NCBI RefSeq assembly: GCF_011009015.1
Contig: NZ_CP048878.1
Location: 2,331,001-2,395,000 of the forward strand
Length of the DNA stretch: 64,000 bases
Direction: 5' to 3'
DNA from: Spartinivicinus ruber
Lineage (GTDB): Bacteria; Pseudomonadota; Gammaproteobacteria; Pseudomonadales; Zooshikellaceae
Part shown: positions 18,553-28,292 of the stretch, piece after piece
Position numbering within the stretch: the first letter of the stretch is position 1
Layout: each line of letters starts with the position of its first letter
Program-made: the position numbers and the translations under genes
The notes under the pieces: generated by a model
Seen by the model: only the letters and a program-made list of their open reading frames with translations
The model's database searches: none
What the model was told of the DNA's origin: nothing

Positions 18553-20121
18553 ATGCATTCTAGTGTGGTAGCCGTAAGAAATTTATCGATTTTCACTGCA
18601 ATAGCTTTATCATTAGGTTTAATGAGTAGCGCTTGTGTTGGTATGGAGAAAAGCAATGGACCTGTTACAATGCGTTACAACAACTTGTTTGTTAATAGTA
18701 ATGCAGCTCAACGCAGTGAAGTATTTGACTTGGATGAATGGGTTCATGGTTTAGAGCTGGAATTTAAGTCCGATTATTATTTTGGTTTTATTGGATTTGA
18801 TTTCACCATGGGGAGTGCCTCTTATGTAAATGGCAACAATAACAGTAACAGTAACGGAGCAAATAATAGAGGTGGTGGCCATGGGCTAGTCGCTCAGCAG
18901 CAGGCAGTTGAAGGAGCTGAAGCAGCGGGTTTTATAGAGCAGCCTATAGCGAGTGATAGCGAATTTGTCTTTTCGTCTTTTAGTTATGAACAACTTGAGG
19001 CAAAAAGTAAGGAAATGCAGGGTTGTATGTTGGATCCTGATAATCAAGCCCCTCAAGCTTGTCAAATAGAAGTTCCTATTTTAGAAACAGAAGAGATTGA
19101 TTATTTACGTCAACCTCAATTGAGTAGTGACAGTAGTGGTAGTTTATCTACTATTTCACAGGCTTATACTAAACTGCGCTTTGGCGATGACACTTTTAAT
19201 ATTGGTTTACATTACGGTTTGCAAAGTGTCGATATAGCCACCTTTTCGACAGCAAACTCCAATGTTACAGCCAGTTCTATCTTTGGTGCGTTAATTACTG
19301 CTAATTGGAAAAATGCCCAAGTTTATTTGACTCGTTTTAATAAATACCACAATCGTCGCTCTAGCCAGTTATTAAGCAATTTAGAAAGTTATGATCGCCA
19401 GAGTAAAATTAAGCACATTGATATTCTGGGCCTTAACTATCAATTAGCACCGGGTCTAACCGGGCAGCTTGAGTATGGCAAAGCCGGTGATCAGCTTGCA
19501 AAATATTTTGCCAAACTGTTTTATATCACTGAGCTTAACAGTGACGTTGCTATTTTATTCGATGCACGTTATGGCCAAGCGCAAGGCAAAAATGGTTTTG
19601 GTTATTATGACTGGCTATCTTTTAATAATGCCCAAATGTTCACCTATGTGCGGTATGAAGACTACAAAAGCCGTTATATTAATTTAACGAGTGCTTTACA
19701 TACCCGCCATGGCAAACTTTATTTAGGCTATAACAAAACCTATGATGCTGATTGGGCAGGAGGGTATTTCTACGATGATGAAGGTACCTTTAACTCAACT
19801 TTGGCACTGCATAAAAACTTTAACCATAAAAATGAAGGTGCCTGGGTGTTGGGGTTTGATTACGATTTTGCAGAGGCTTCACTACCGGGCTTAACTTTAA
19901 GTATGCATTATGCCCGTGGTTCTCGACCTGATGAAATGCTATTAATTGAACAGGATGAAAAGAATGTCGCAACAGAGTTAGGTGGCTATCTGTCTTACAC
20001 TATCCAGACTGGGTTATTAGAAGGGCTTGGCTTAGGCTGGTACTATGCTAACCACAAAGGGCTTGAAAACAGCGAGCGGGTTAACCGGTTGCTAGTCACC
20101 TACGATTTACTTGAGTTTTAA
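18553..20121 (+). CDS. Outer-membrane porin, OprD-like
   Basis: Beta-barrel outer-membrane channel for uptake of small molecules; substrate unknown. A signal peptide (LSIFTAIALSLGLMSSACVG) precedes a barrel whose order of motifs fits OprD: SEVFDLDEWVHGLELEFKSDY at the start, amphipathic strands through the length, and a final strand VNRLLVTYDLLEF ending in Phe. Between residues ~93 and 110 there is a low-complexity Asn/Ser/Gly insert followed by an acidic, Gln-rich segment, probably an extended loop. The frame is open to a GTG at 18541; I prefer the ATG at 18553, though neither has a strong ribosome binding site. Confidence 0.8.
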   Translation: MHSSVVAVRNLSIFTAIALSLGLMSSACVGMEKSNGPVTMRYNNLFVNSNAAQRSEVFDLDEWVHGLELEFKSDYYFGFIGFDFTMGSASYVNGNNNSNSNGANNRGGGHGLVAQQQAVEGAEAAGFIEQPIASDSEFVFSSFSYEQLEAKSKEMQGCMLDPDNQAPQACQIEVPILETEEIDYLRQPQLSSDSSGSLSTISQAYTKLRFGDDTFNIGLHYGLQSVDIATFSTANSNVTASSIFGALITANWKNAQVYLTRFNKYHNRRSSQLLSNLESYDRQSKIKHIDILGLNYQLAPGLTGQLEYGKAGDQLAKYFAKLFYITELNSDVAILFDARYGQAQGKNGFGYYDWLSFNNAQMFTYVRYEDYKSRYINLTSALHTRHGKLYLGYNKTYDADWAGGYFYDDEGTFNSTLALHKNFNHKNEGAWVLGFDYDFAEASLPGLTLSMHYARGSRPDEMLLIEQDEKNVATELGGYLSYTIQTGLLEGLGLGWYYANHKGLENSERVNRLLVTYDLLEF

Positions 20122-20251
20122 GTGCACTTTAATCAAAACTAAAATCCTTCAAGAGAAAAATATCAATTTGATTTGATAATTAGATAAACTGGAGTGGCAT
20201 ATACTACAGTAGGTTATGATAGCTGTGTATTTGTTGTAGGAATGACAGTTA

Positions 20252-21646
20252 ATGAAACAGCGTATTTCCAGGTTGTTTGAGTTTTCTATTAATGCATTTA
20301 TCAATCATCCATTAATAACCTTGGCAGTCACTTTTACCATGGCCACCATCGTCATCTTATGGCATTTGGAGCACCTGGCTAATGAGCAAATCCAGACGAC
20401 GGCGTTGGATAATGCGCAATCTTACTCTCAGGCTCTTACGGAATTTCGTACCTTATATACTTCTGAAGTGGTGGTAATCGCACAAACCCATGGTATTAAG
20501 GTTAGCCATGATTATAGAACCAAAGCGGACGCAATTCCTCTTCCTGCAACGCTAAGTATGTTATTGGGAAATCGCCTTGGGGGGAAACAAGGTGGCATAA
20601 AAAGTCGGCTTTATAGTAAATATCCTTTTCCCTGGCGTGAAATTTCTGGTGGGCTAAGTGATGCTTTTGCTAAGTCAGCCTGGCAATACTTACAAAACAA
20701 TCCCAATCAGCCTTATTATCGCTTTGAAGAGGTGGATGGTCGAGCCTCTTTACGCTATGCTTCTGCTGATTTAATGCGGCCAAGCTGCATCAACTGTCAC
20801 AATTCCCATCCTGATAGTCCTAAAAATGATTGGCGAGTAGGTGATGTGAGAGGGGTTTTGGAAGTGGTTATTCCAATAGAAACTCATATGCTACTTACTA
20901 ATAGTATGCTCAGGCAGTCGTTTATTCTCATCAGTAGTATCTTAGTTTGTTGTCTTATCTGTATTACGTTGGCACTTCGTAAATTGCGACTACGCCAGCT
21001 TGAAACGAATGATTATGCAGTCGCTATTGTAGAAACGAATAAAAAGCTTGAAGCAGAAATTACTACTCGCAAGCAAGCTGAGACTGAATTACGACGATTG
21101 TCGCTTGTGGACCCACTGACTGAACTCAGTAATCGTCGCTATTTTGATGAAGTATTTAAAAGGGAGTGGAAACGAGCTGTTCGTCATCAGAAAAGTCTGG
21201 CCATTATTATGATCGATATTGATCATTTTAAGTTATACAACGACCATTATGGCCATCAAGCAGGCGACCAATGTCTTCGGTTAGTCGCTAAAGCTCTCAA
21301 CGCTTTGACTATGCGTGAAACAGATTCCATTGCCCGTTATGGTGGTGAGGAATTTGTGGTGATATTACCAGGCACTGATAAAGTTGGTGCGTTGAAAGTG
21401 GCAGAAACGATGCGAGAGGGAATTGAAAATTTACATATTCACCATGAGTTTTCTCCGACCAACGATAGTGTAACTATAAGTGCAGGTGTTGCTAGTGTCT
21501 TACCTTCGGTTAAGGCAAGCCATTTTGACCTATTAAAAGAAGCCGATCAAGCAATGTATCAAGCCAAGCAAGCGGGGCGAAACTGCGTCAAAGTAAAAGA
21601 CGGCTCAGTAATTCTCCTGGAACCTGGTAATCATAAATCTAAGTGA
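20252..21646 (+). CDS. Diguanylate cyclase with periplasmic haem-motif sensor domain
   Basis: Inner-membrane c-di-GMP synthase. A first membrane helix (residues ~21-38) is followed by a periplasmic DUF3365-like domain containing CINCHNSHP near residue 189, a CxxCH motif for covalent haem c. A second helix (~222-245), a short coiled coil and a GGDEF domain follow. The active site is intact as RYGGEEF, and RETD five residues before it forms an inhibitory I-site. It probably senses redox state or a gas and raises c-di-GMP. It is a single gene, convergent with the DUF58 operon. Confidence 0.9.
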   Translation: MKQRISRLFEFSINAFINHPLITLAVTFTMATIVILWHLEHLANEQIQTTALDNAQSYSQALTEFRTLYTSEVVVIAQTHGIKVSHDYRTKADAIPLPATLSMLLGNRLGGKQGGIKSRLYSKYPFPWREISGGLSDAFAKSAWQYLQNNPNQPYYRFEEVDGRASLRYASADLMRPSCINCHNSHPDSPKNDWRVGDVRGVLEVVIPIETHMLLTNSMLRQSFILISSILVCCLICITLALRKLRLRQLETNDYAVAIVETNKKLEAEITTRKQAETELRRLSLVDPLTELSNRRYFDEVFKREWKRAVRHQKSLAIIMIDIDHFKLYNDHYGHQAGDQCLRLVAKALNALTMRETDSIARYGGEEFVVILPGTDKVGALKVAETMREGIENLHIHHEFSPTNDSVTISAGVASVLPSVKASHFDLLKEADQAMYQAKQAGRNCVKVKDGSVILLEPGNHKSK

Positions 21647-21660
21647 TTTGACGGTAATTA

Positions 21661-22998
21661 TTAAAGCCTGCCACTGCGTTTAATATCTAGATAGTGGTTC
21701 ACTAAACGGGCCATCATTTCTTGTGGTGTACAATCAAGAGTTAAGGCTCCTTCTGCTACTAATTTGTCAACGGTTGCACTGCGTTCAGTTAAATATTGAT
21801 AAGCACCTAAATATCGCAGGGCATCGGAAAAATCGCTGATGGGTTGGTGGTTAATTTGTTGTATAGCGGTTTCTTGTAAATTGACCAATAATACCAAGTG
21901 TTTTCGGCGTAGTAATTTGATGGCAGCCACCAGATCTTGGGTATCTTCATCGCGCAGGTTGGTAACTAATACAACTAAAGCCCGTTTACGCTGGCGGGTC
22001 ATTAAATCTTCCGCAGCTGCAATATAGTCAGTAGGCTGTTCATCAGGGTATAAATCATAGAAGTTATTAAGCAACATATTTATATTGCCGGTGCCTTTAA
22101 TCCCAGGTACCCACCGATTGCTTTGCCCAAAACTCATCATACCTACTACATCACCCTGTTTTAATGCGACTAAAGCAAGTAACAATAAGGAGTTTAGCGC
22201 GTGATCAAAATGGGTTAGTTGGCCATCCTGAATGCGCATTCGTTTTCCACTATCCAACAGGATGAGTATTTGTTGGTCTCGCTCATCTTGATATTCTTTT
22301 GAGATAAGCGACAACCGTCTTGCAGTGGCTTTCCAATCTACTTGTCGTAGAGGGTCTCCAGGTCGGTACTCTCTTAGTTGATGAAAGTCCATGCCTTCTC
22401 CCCGACGTTGTTGCTTACGTATCCCCAGTTGAGAAGTATGATGGCTATTGGCTAATAGATTATAGCCAGTGACGGTGGCAAAGTTGGGGTAAATTTTCAC
22501 TTCGGTCGTTACTGGGTAAATAAATTGCATTTCCCATAAACCCAATTGGGAGCGGATACTGACTTCTACTTGCTCAAATCGTGCTGGCCCTCGTTGATGA
22601 GGGGTGACTTGATAATGGGCAATGGAGTATTTACCTGGAAGTAATTCTATGGTTAAAGGCAACCCAGCAAAATTAAATTGACTAGGTACATGGTCATAAA
22701 GCTGTATTTGCTGCCGTTGCCGGCTTTTATGGTGAATCAAAACTTCAACGCTAACGGGGTTGGACAGGGCTAAATTATGAGGCAATTGTCGGGTAATAGT
22801 GAGTGTGGGAGCTTGTTTGGATGAAAGCACATCAGCTATGGCCAACAGACTAATAATTAACAAACCAGCCAATAATAGCTGGGAAAACCAAGGCAATACA
22901 TTAGGCCAAAACTGACTACTAACAGCTTGAGCTAATCCCAGCCCAGCAAATAAAAGCAAAAAATACAGAAATGACTGACTAGGCTTAAACTGTCTCAT
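21661..22998 (-). CDS. DUF58 domain protein
   Basis: Membrane-anchored protein with a von-Willebrand-A-like DUF58 domain. Two hydrophobic segments lie within residues 10-55. The family motif REYRPGDPLRQVDWKATAR is near residue 210 and is followed by LILLDSGKRM, the remnant of a metal-binding MIDAS. DUF58 proteins pair with MoxR ATPases; here the start codon overlaps the end of the moxR gene by four bases, so they are translationally coupled. It is the last gene of a six-gene operon. Function: probably an adaptor or target for the MoxR chaperone. Confidence 0.9.
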   Translation of the reverse strand: MRQFKPSQSFLYFLLLFAGLGLAQAVSSQFWPNVLPWFSQLLLAGLLIISLLAIADVLSSKQAPTLTITRQLPHNLALSNPVSVEVLIHHKSRQRQQIQLYDHVPSQFNFAGLPLTIELLPGKYSIAHYQVTPHQRGPARFEQVEVSIRSQLGLWEMQFIYPVTTEVKIYPNFATVTGYNLLANSHHTSQLGIRKQQRRGEGMDFHQLREYRPGDPLRQVDWKATARRLSLISKEYQDERDQQILILLDSGKRMRIQDGQLTHFDHALNSLLLLALVALKQGDVVGMMSFGQSNRWVPGIKGTGNINMLLNNFYDLYPDEQPTDYIAAAEDLMTRQRKRALVVLVTNLRDEDTQDLVAAIKLLRRKHLVLLVNLQETAIQQINHQPISDFSDALRYLGAYQYLTERSATVDKLVAEGALTLDCTPQEMMARLVNHYLDIKRSGRL

Positions 22999-23972
22999 TG
23001 TCGAGGAGCATCCACTTGGGCAAGTAATTCTGCTAATGCCTGGTCAGCGGTCACTCCTTCCAATTCCCGGTCAGCACTTAATAATACCCTATGGCGAAGG
23101 ATAGGTAAGGCTAGGGTTTTGATATCATCAGGCGTGATGAAATTTCTACTATTTAGTAGCGCATTAGCTTTAGCTGCTTGCACAATAAACAAGCTGGCCC
23201 TGGGACCAGCGCCTCGGGAAATACCTGGCCAGTCTCGGGTAGTACGCACAATACGAACAGCATAATCCAACACACTGGTGTCAGTTGTTACTTGATTCGT
23301 CAGGTGTTGTAGATTAATCACAGCTTCAGCTGTTAAGATCGACTTAACTTGAGCCAGATAATCTTCTTTAGATGGTGCTGATAGCTTAGCAACCATGGCT
23401 AATTCTTGGTCAGCAGCGGGATAATTAATAAAAACTTTCATCATAAACCGGTCAAGCTCGGCTTCTGGTAACGGATAAGTGCCTTCTTGTTCAATAGGGT
23501 TCTGTGTGGCAAGCACCATAAATGGAGCGGATACTGCAAAAGAGTCCCCCTCAATAGTTACTTGTTTTTCCTGCATGACTTCCAGTAATGCGGCTTGGGT
23601 TTTTGCTGGAGCCCGGTTGATTTCGTCGGCTAATAATAAATTAGTAAAAACTGGGCCTTTGCGAATTTCGAACTCTCTGGATTGCATATTAAACAAGGCA
23701 TGCCCAGTAATATCCGTTGGCATTAAATCGGGAGTAAATTGAATACGACTGAAGTGGCCATTAAACGTTTTGGCTAAAGACCGCACCAGTAAGGTTTTAC
23801 CCAAGCCAGGTACCCCTTCAATTAAAATATGGCCACCTGCTAATAAACCAATTAATACTTGGTTAACCACTTCAGGCTGACCAATCACAACATTGTTCAG
23901 CTGTTGTTGAATTTGTTGGGTGAGCTCATAGGCTTGGGTTTGCTCCAGATTGGCATTGGGTGCTTGTGTCAT
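22995..23972 (-). CDS. MoxR-family AAA+ ATPase
   Basis: AAA+ chaperone-like ATPase of the MoxR group. The Walker A is GVPGLGKT near residue 59, Walker B LLLADEINRAP near 113, and sensor I LATQNPIEQEGTYPLPEAELDRF near 155, all standard. With 325 residues it is full length. It overlaps both neighbours by four bases, between the DUF4350 and DUF58 genes. MoxR proteins are thought to help assemble or activate VWA-containing partners, here DUF58. Confidence 0.94.
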   Translation of the reverse strand: MTQAPNANLEQTQAYELTQQIQQQLNNVVIGQPEVVNQVLIGLLAGGHILIEGVPGLGKTLLVRSLAKTFNGHFSRIQFTPDLMPTDITGHALFNMQSREFEIRKGPVFTNLLLADEINRAPAKTQAALLEVMQEKQVTIEGDSFAVSAPFMVLATQNPIEQEGTYPLPEAELDRFMMKVFINYPAADQELAMVAKLSAPSKEDYLAQVKSILTAEAVINLQHLTNQVTTDTSVLDYAVRIVRTTRDWPGISRGAGPRASLFIVQAAKANALLNSRNFITPDDIKTLALPILRHRVLLSADRELEGVTADQALAELLAQVDAPRQ

Positions 23973-25183
23973 AAACCGTTCCTAATTTGTTGTAGCCCTT
24001 TTAACTGTTGGGTAAATTCAACTTCTTTTCGGGAGACTGGTGAAAATAAGCTGTGTTCAATCAGGGCATCTGCTAGATGGGTATCTTTAGCAATATGTTG
24101 AGTTTGTTCGGAGGCACTTAGCTGTTTAAAACCAGGGTGCTTATCTGCGTATTGGGTTAAAATTGCTTTTCTTAGCTGATCCACTTGCTCAGCAATTTGT
24201 TGTTGTTGCCAGCATAATCGGCTGGCCGCTTCAATATGCTCAACAATCTGTCGTATTTCATAAGGCTGATAATGCTTTATGGGGCCAAAACGTATGCCTT
24301 GATGCCATAACCAGGCGATCAGCCATAAGCCAAAGCCAATTATAAAATAAGGCGCCCATTGCCATAACTTGGTAAATAATGAATCGCTATCCTGATTTTT
24401 AAATAGGGTTAAATCTCCTTTGGGATCAATTAGCTGAGTGAGTAAAAAAGCATTATCTTCACAACTGATATAGGGGTTACGCCATAATTTTAGGCTACCC
24501 ATAAAGCTGATTAAGCCATCGCCATATTGGAATTGAACCATTCTCACTAAATTATCATTTGTTTCAGCCGTCACCCAGCCATAAGCGTTATCTAGAGGTG
24601 CACTTAATAATCGATCATTGGAAAAATCAATGGTAAGGGGGTTGGTTAGGCCTTTAATTTTAATTTCGCCTAATAATCCATAACCACGGCAATTTTTTTG
24701 GCGTTTTCCTTTAGCCTGATCTAGGGTCGCGGCTAAAGATTGAAGGCGTTCTTCCAGGTTATCATCCACTGATTCATCGTCAATAACAGTAACATTAAAT
24801 TGACTGAAGATAGTGTCTTTTTTAGTGGCCAAATCATGAATAAAAGGATTATGGGCTTCCATAATTAAATGGCCACCCATTTTAACCCATTTCAGTAATC
24901 GTTGGGTCCGTTGTTTATCTAATGAACTGTATGCCTGAGAAAGAATAACAGTGCCATAACCAGACATTTTATCAACACCTGCTAAGCCTTGTTTGACAGT
25001 GGCATTAATGCCTTGTTTAGCAAGAAATTGTTGTAACGCCAGGTAGTGATTTTGTTTGGCTGCTTTGGAATAGCCTAAATCAATTTCTCGTTGTTGCCAC
25101 TCAATATGAATCAATAACCAGCCAGCACTTGCAATGATTAATAGGAGAATAATTGCCAGGATGATTTTAGTTGACTTAGCCAT
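23969..25183 (-). CDS. DUF4350 domain membrane protein
   Basis: Membrane protein with an N-terminal helix (residues ~6-27), a large extracytoplasmic domain of the GATase-like DUF4350 type (YSKAAKQNHYLALQQFL, then GTVILSQAYSSLD and GGHLIMEAHNPF), a second helix near 273-292 (WAPYFIIGFGLWLIAWLW) and a cytoplasmic tail. DUF4350 proteins accompany MoxR/DUF58 operons. Start and stop overlap neighbouring genes. No enzymatic residues can be assigned. Confidence 0.82.
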   Translation of the reverse strand: MAKSTKIILAIILLLIIASAGWLLIHIEWQQREIDLGYSKAAKQNHYLALQQFLAKQGINATVKQGLAGVDKMSGYGTVILSQAYSSLDKQRTQRLLKWVKMGGHLIMEAHNPFIHDLATKKDTIFSQFNVTVIDDESVDDNLEERLQSLAATLDQAKGKRQKNCRGYGLLGEIKIKGLTNPLTIDFSNDRLLSAPLDNAYGWVTAETNDNLVRMVQFQYGDGLISFMGSLKLWRNPYISCEDNAFLLTQLIDPKGDLTLFKNQDSDSLFTKLWQWAPYFIIGFGLWLIAWLWHQGIRFGPIKHYQPYEIRQIVEHIEAASRLCWQQQQIAEQVDQLRKAILTQYADKHPGFKQLSASEQTQHIAKDTHLADALIEHSLFSPVSRKEVEFTQQLKGLQQIRNGL

Positions 25184-26657
25184 CTGCTGCTCCTGTGTCC
25201 AGCTGCTGCCAGCGCTGGCAAAGTGCTGTTATCATAGGCTCGGTAGGTAGTTGATGGGCATAGGCCAATTGTAACCAAATGGCAGTGACATCTTGTAGAT
25301 ATTGAGTGAGCTGGCTGTTAGCTAAAGGTTTCGTTTTGTTTATACAATCACCTTCAGTATCCCCATTAATAATAGGCACTTGATAATGGCTAATTAATTG
25401 GTTGAGTATGGCTCGATAGAGCAAACCAACCGCTTCTCGGTGTTGCTGGTTTTTCCACAATGTTATGACGGTTGAAGGAATATTCTTAGGTAAGGATTCG
25501 GCATTTACTTCCAGACCAAACAGGGTGTTTGGCTGGCTAGAGGGTTTAGCTGGGGTGCTAATGGGTTTGGTTAAAGTCATTATCCAGTGGCGATAGCGAA
25601 ATGTCACCAATAGTATGAGTACAACAACAATGCTCCATAAAACCACCTCTATAAACGGAGCGATGGCCATGGCTAAATTGGCTAACCAACCTTGTTCTGA
25701 TGTATCATCATGTTCATCATCAAATAGCCAGCTCCAGTCTATGTCCAGTTTTGGAAAGCGGGTTGTTTCGATTTGATGGAAGTCATCGCTATTAAGTACT
25801 TCTTCTATGTTGGTTTTGGCTGCCTCAGGTGTTTCAACTACCCCTGCAAAAACATCTTGCATTGGATACAGGCTACCAATCAGTAAGCCTGCCGTTAACA
25901 TGAGTTGGGCTGTTTTATTTATAGACTTGGCTGGTTGCTTATGGCTAGCCGCCATTTGGCGGAATATTAGTTCAATATCCCAGCCTTCCAATAAAATACG
26001 ACGATTCAAGTAAAGAAAAAAACCACTGGCCACATAAAAGGGGGCAACCATCAGCATACTGGAATAATAAAATAAACTACCTATCCAGGTTATTTCGAGT
26101 AAGTCAACTGCTTCTGACAACTCATTGATATTTGGTGCCAGGTAGATGACTAGCATAAATGCACTTAATGAAAGAAAAGACTCTAAGTGTATGCCAATAA
26201 TAGTTAACCAGAAGGCAGGTGAGGTATTACCTCGATGTAAAATCGATAAGCGTGACTGGTATTGTTGGCCTTTTAATCCTTCTAATTGAATAACGGGCAA
26301 GTTAAAAGAGCGAGTTGGTGAAAACCGCCGCCAAGTGATTGCAGCGAATGCTTGGCGCCCGACGATTGATTTAAAACCTTGCAAGGCCTGACGAGTAGTT
26401 GGTGTCGATTGGAATACTGATTGGCTGAGAACTACCAGAACAATGCGCTCCCAAAGTGGTTTTAGCCACCAGATAACAAGGCTGCTGACGACTGTATTGG
26501 TCCAAATGATTTCAAGTAACACATAAATAGGCAAAGTAACCAGCAAGCAAAGCTTGACCAATTGCCAGTATAGAGAGCGGGTAAACTGCATTCCTAAGTC
26601 AGCCGCTTCCCAGGGTTGACGCGGACGGGCAGTAAAGGCAATTCGTTCAAGTTGCAT
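25176..26657 (-). CDS. DUF4129 domain membrane protein
   Basis: Multi-helix membrane protein (about five segments within residues 30-260 and one near 345) with a C-terminal cytoplasmic DUF4129 helical domain from ~425 (QQHREAVGLLYRAILNQLIS). It overlaps the DUF4350 gene by eight bases and the SpoIIM gene by eleven. An acidic extracytoplasmic segment (FDDEHDDTSEQGW) lies near 318-330. The family has no known activity and occurs mainly in this type of operon. Confidence 0.82.
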   Translation of the reverse strand: MQLERIAFTARPRQPWEAADLGMQFTRSLYWQLVKLCLLVTLPIYVLLEIIWTNTVVSSLVIWWLKPLWERIVLVVLSQSVFQSTPTTRQALQGFKSIVGRQAFAAITWRRFSPTRSFNLPVIQLEGLKGQQYQSRLSILHRGNTSPAFWLTIIGIHLESFLSLSAFMLVIYLAPNINELSEAVDLLEITWIGSLFYYSSMLMVAPFYVASGFFLYLNRRILLEGWDIELIFRQMAASHKQPAKSINKTAQLMLTAGLLIGSLYPMQDVFAGVVETPEAAKTNIEEVLNSDDFHQIETTRFPKLDIDWSWLFDDEHDDTSEQGWLANLAMAIAPFIEVVLWSIVVVLILLVTFRYRHWIMTLTKPISTPAKPSSQPNTLFGLEVNAESLPKNIPSTVITLWKNQQHREAVGLLYRAILNQLISHYQVPIINGDTEGDCINKTKPLANSQLTQYLQDVTAIWLQLAYAHQLPTEPMITALCQRWQQLDTGAADG

Positions 26658-27609
26658 GGCTTTTACCTCCTAAACCAAGGTAACCAGCAACCAGTAACCA
26701 AAATAAAGCGCCAATGCCGTATTTAAGGGTTGGGGTGAGCAGTGTAGAAGATGACCAAAATGCTTCAACAAAGGCTGCAATAACCAGCATAAAAGCAGCT
26801 CCCAACAGAAGCTGTATAGCAACTTTAGCGCTTTGTTTTAAAGCATCCAAGCGGGATAAGTTGCCTGGTGCCAAAAGGCTATAGCCCATTTTTATACCAG
26901 CTGCCCCAGCGATGGTGATAGCGGTTAACTCAAATGCACCGTGGCCGATCACAAAAGGAAAAAAAGTATTTTGATAACCGACATTAACGATATGGCTGGC
27001 AAAAGCGCCAAAAAATAACCCATTAAAAAGCATAAAGAACAGGCTGCCTACGGTCACTAAAATCCCGCCTGCAAAGGTTTTAAAGGCAACACCGATATTG
27101 TTCCAGATATAAAAGCCAAACATCATAATATCAGTATCTGACTGCCTGTCTCTCCCTATACGACGTAAGGTGGGGTCGTACATGCTTTCATATTCAGTGA
27201 CTTGGTGGGGATTCATTATGGTGTAAACCAGATTAGGGTCCCACTGAATAGCGAAAAACATGACCAACCCTGGGAGATAAAAGAGGGCCGTAGCCAACCA
27301 GAAAAAGTGCCCATTTTCTCGAAGCAAGGCAGGAAATTTCAGCAAAATAAATTGAATACTGTTATAGAGGAATTGTGTTTTACGGGTATACAACTGTTGA
27401 TGCCCACGTAACACCATGTTTTCCAGTTTGGCTTGTAACTGAGGGCTGTAGGTGCGAGATTTGGCTAACGCCAAATAGTGGCAAATACGGCGATAGTGGC
27501 TGGAAAATTGGGTCACGGAAGTTGCCTGGCGTTTTTCCAGTTGCTCAAGTATTACTTCAAATGCTTGCCAGTCATGTTGATAACGATTTTCAAAAGTTTC
27601 TTGCTTCAT
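26647..27609 (-). CDS. SpoIIM-like (DUF95) membrane protein
   Basis: Integral membrane protein of the stage II sporulation protein M family; in non-sporulating bacteria the family is widespread in MoxR operons. A soluble helical N-terminus (~1-100) precedes about five helices, with the family signature FGFYIWNNIGVAFKTFAGGI near residue 165-185 and VIGHGAFELTAITIAGAAG near 223. Four-base overlap with the RDD gene upstream. Possibly part of a membrane complex with RDD and DUF4129 proteins. Confidence 0.9.
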   Translation of the reverse strand: MKQETFENRYQHDWQAFEVILEQLEKRQATSVTQFSSHYRRICHYLALAKSRTYSPQLQAKLENMVLRGHQQLYTRKTQFLYNSIQFILLKFPALLRENGHFFWLATALFYLPGLVMFFAIQWDPNLVYTIMNPHQVTEYESMYDPTLRRIGRDRQSDTDIMMFGFYIWNNIGVAFKTFAGGILVTVGSLFFMLFNGLFFGAFASHIVNVGYQNTFFPFVIGHGAFELTAITIAGAAGIKMGYSLLAPGNLSRLDALKQSAKVAIQLLLGAAFMLVIAAFVEAFWSSSTLLTPTLKYGIGALFWLLVAGYLGLGGKSHAT

Positions 27610-28292
27610 TGGCGCCCAAGTATTCCATTGGCAACTTTTAATAAAGAGGTAACAGCGGCTTGGTCTTTATCATGGGTAATAGGCGCTAGCAAATTAGCCA
27701 GCTCTTGTTGTCGAGCTTCTGATAAGGTATTGCTACGCTCAGAAAATTGGATAATGGCTTGTTGCTGTTGCCAGTTTAAAGGGATGGGGAAAGGTTGGCT
27801 GCCTTCGATTGGGGTGCCAGTAAAATTGGCAGTGGTAGTGTCGTATACCACTAAGGTGCCAGCTGCTAAGTCCCCTAACCGTTGAAATCGCCGGTTACTC
27901 ATCATACTGAGCACCCCTAAGATATAAAAAGCCGGTAAAAAATCTGCTACTCGTAAAAGGTTACGTACCATTGAACTGGAAAAGCAGATAGGAGAACCAT
28001 CATCATGAATGACGCGTAAATGAAAGGATTTCTTACCAGGGGTGACACCATGGCGAAAAACGTCAAAGAAAACAGGGTAAAACCATTCCACTAAAAATAA
28101 GGCAACTAAGCCGATGCCGCTGCCAATATCACCAAAAAACTGTAAAGCAAGAAACACTGCAAATACGATAGAGTAGCGAATAATAGCATCGATTAAAAAT
28201 GCCAGGATTCGCACGCCAGGGCCTGCAGGTGTAAGTGGCAGGGAAATACCCTCTGGGGTTTCGATGACTATCTGTGAATCCAGCCGTTGCAT
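27606..28292 (-). CDS. RDD family membrane protein
   Basis: First gene of the MoxR operon. Three hydrophobic segments carry the RDD features: GVRILAFLIDAIIRY (the name-giving Arg/Asp pair) near residue 26-40, FDVFRHGVTPGKKSFHLRV near 75-95 and the final NRRFQRLGDLAAGTLVVYD. The cytoplasmic tail is Gln-rich. RDD proteins are proposed transporters or assembly factors. The promoter must lie in the ~370-base gap upstream. Confidence 0.9.
   Translation of the reverse strand: MQRLDSQIVIETPEGISLPLTPAGPGVRILAFLIDAIIRYSIVFAVFLALQFFGDIGSGIGLVALFLVEWFYPVFFDVFRHGVTPGKKSFHLRVIHDDGSPICFSSSMVRNLLRVADFLPAFYILGVLSMMSNRRFQRLGDLAAGTLVVYDTTTANFTGTPIEGSQPFPIPLNWQQQQAIIQFSERSNTLSEARQQELANLLAPITHDKDQAAVTSLLKVANGILGRQ

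Noticed and set aside
22995-23972. MoxR ATPase as a second GvpN
   Set aside because: It sits in a standard MoxR-DUF58 operon far from the gvp genes and has the MoxR motif NPIEQEGTYPLPEAELDRF, not the GvpN pattern.
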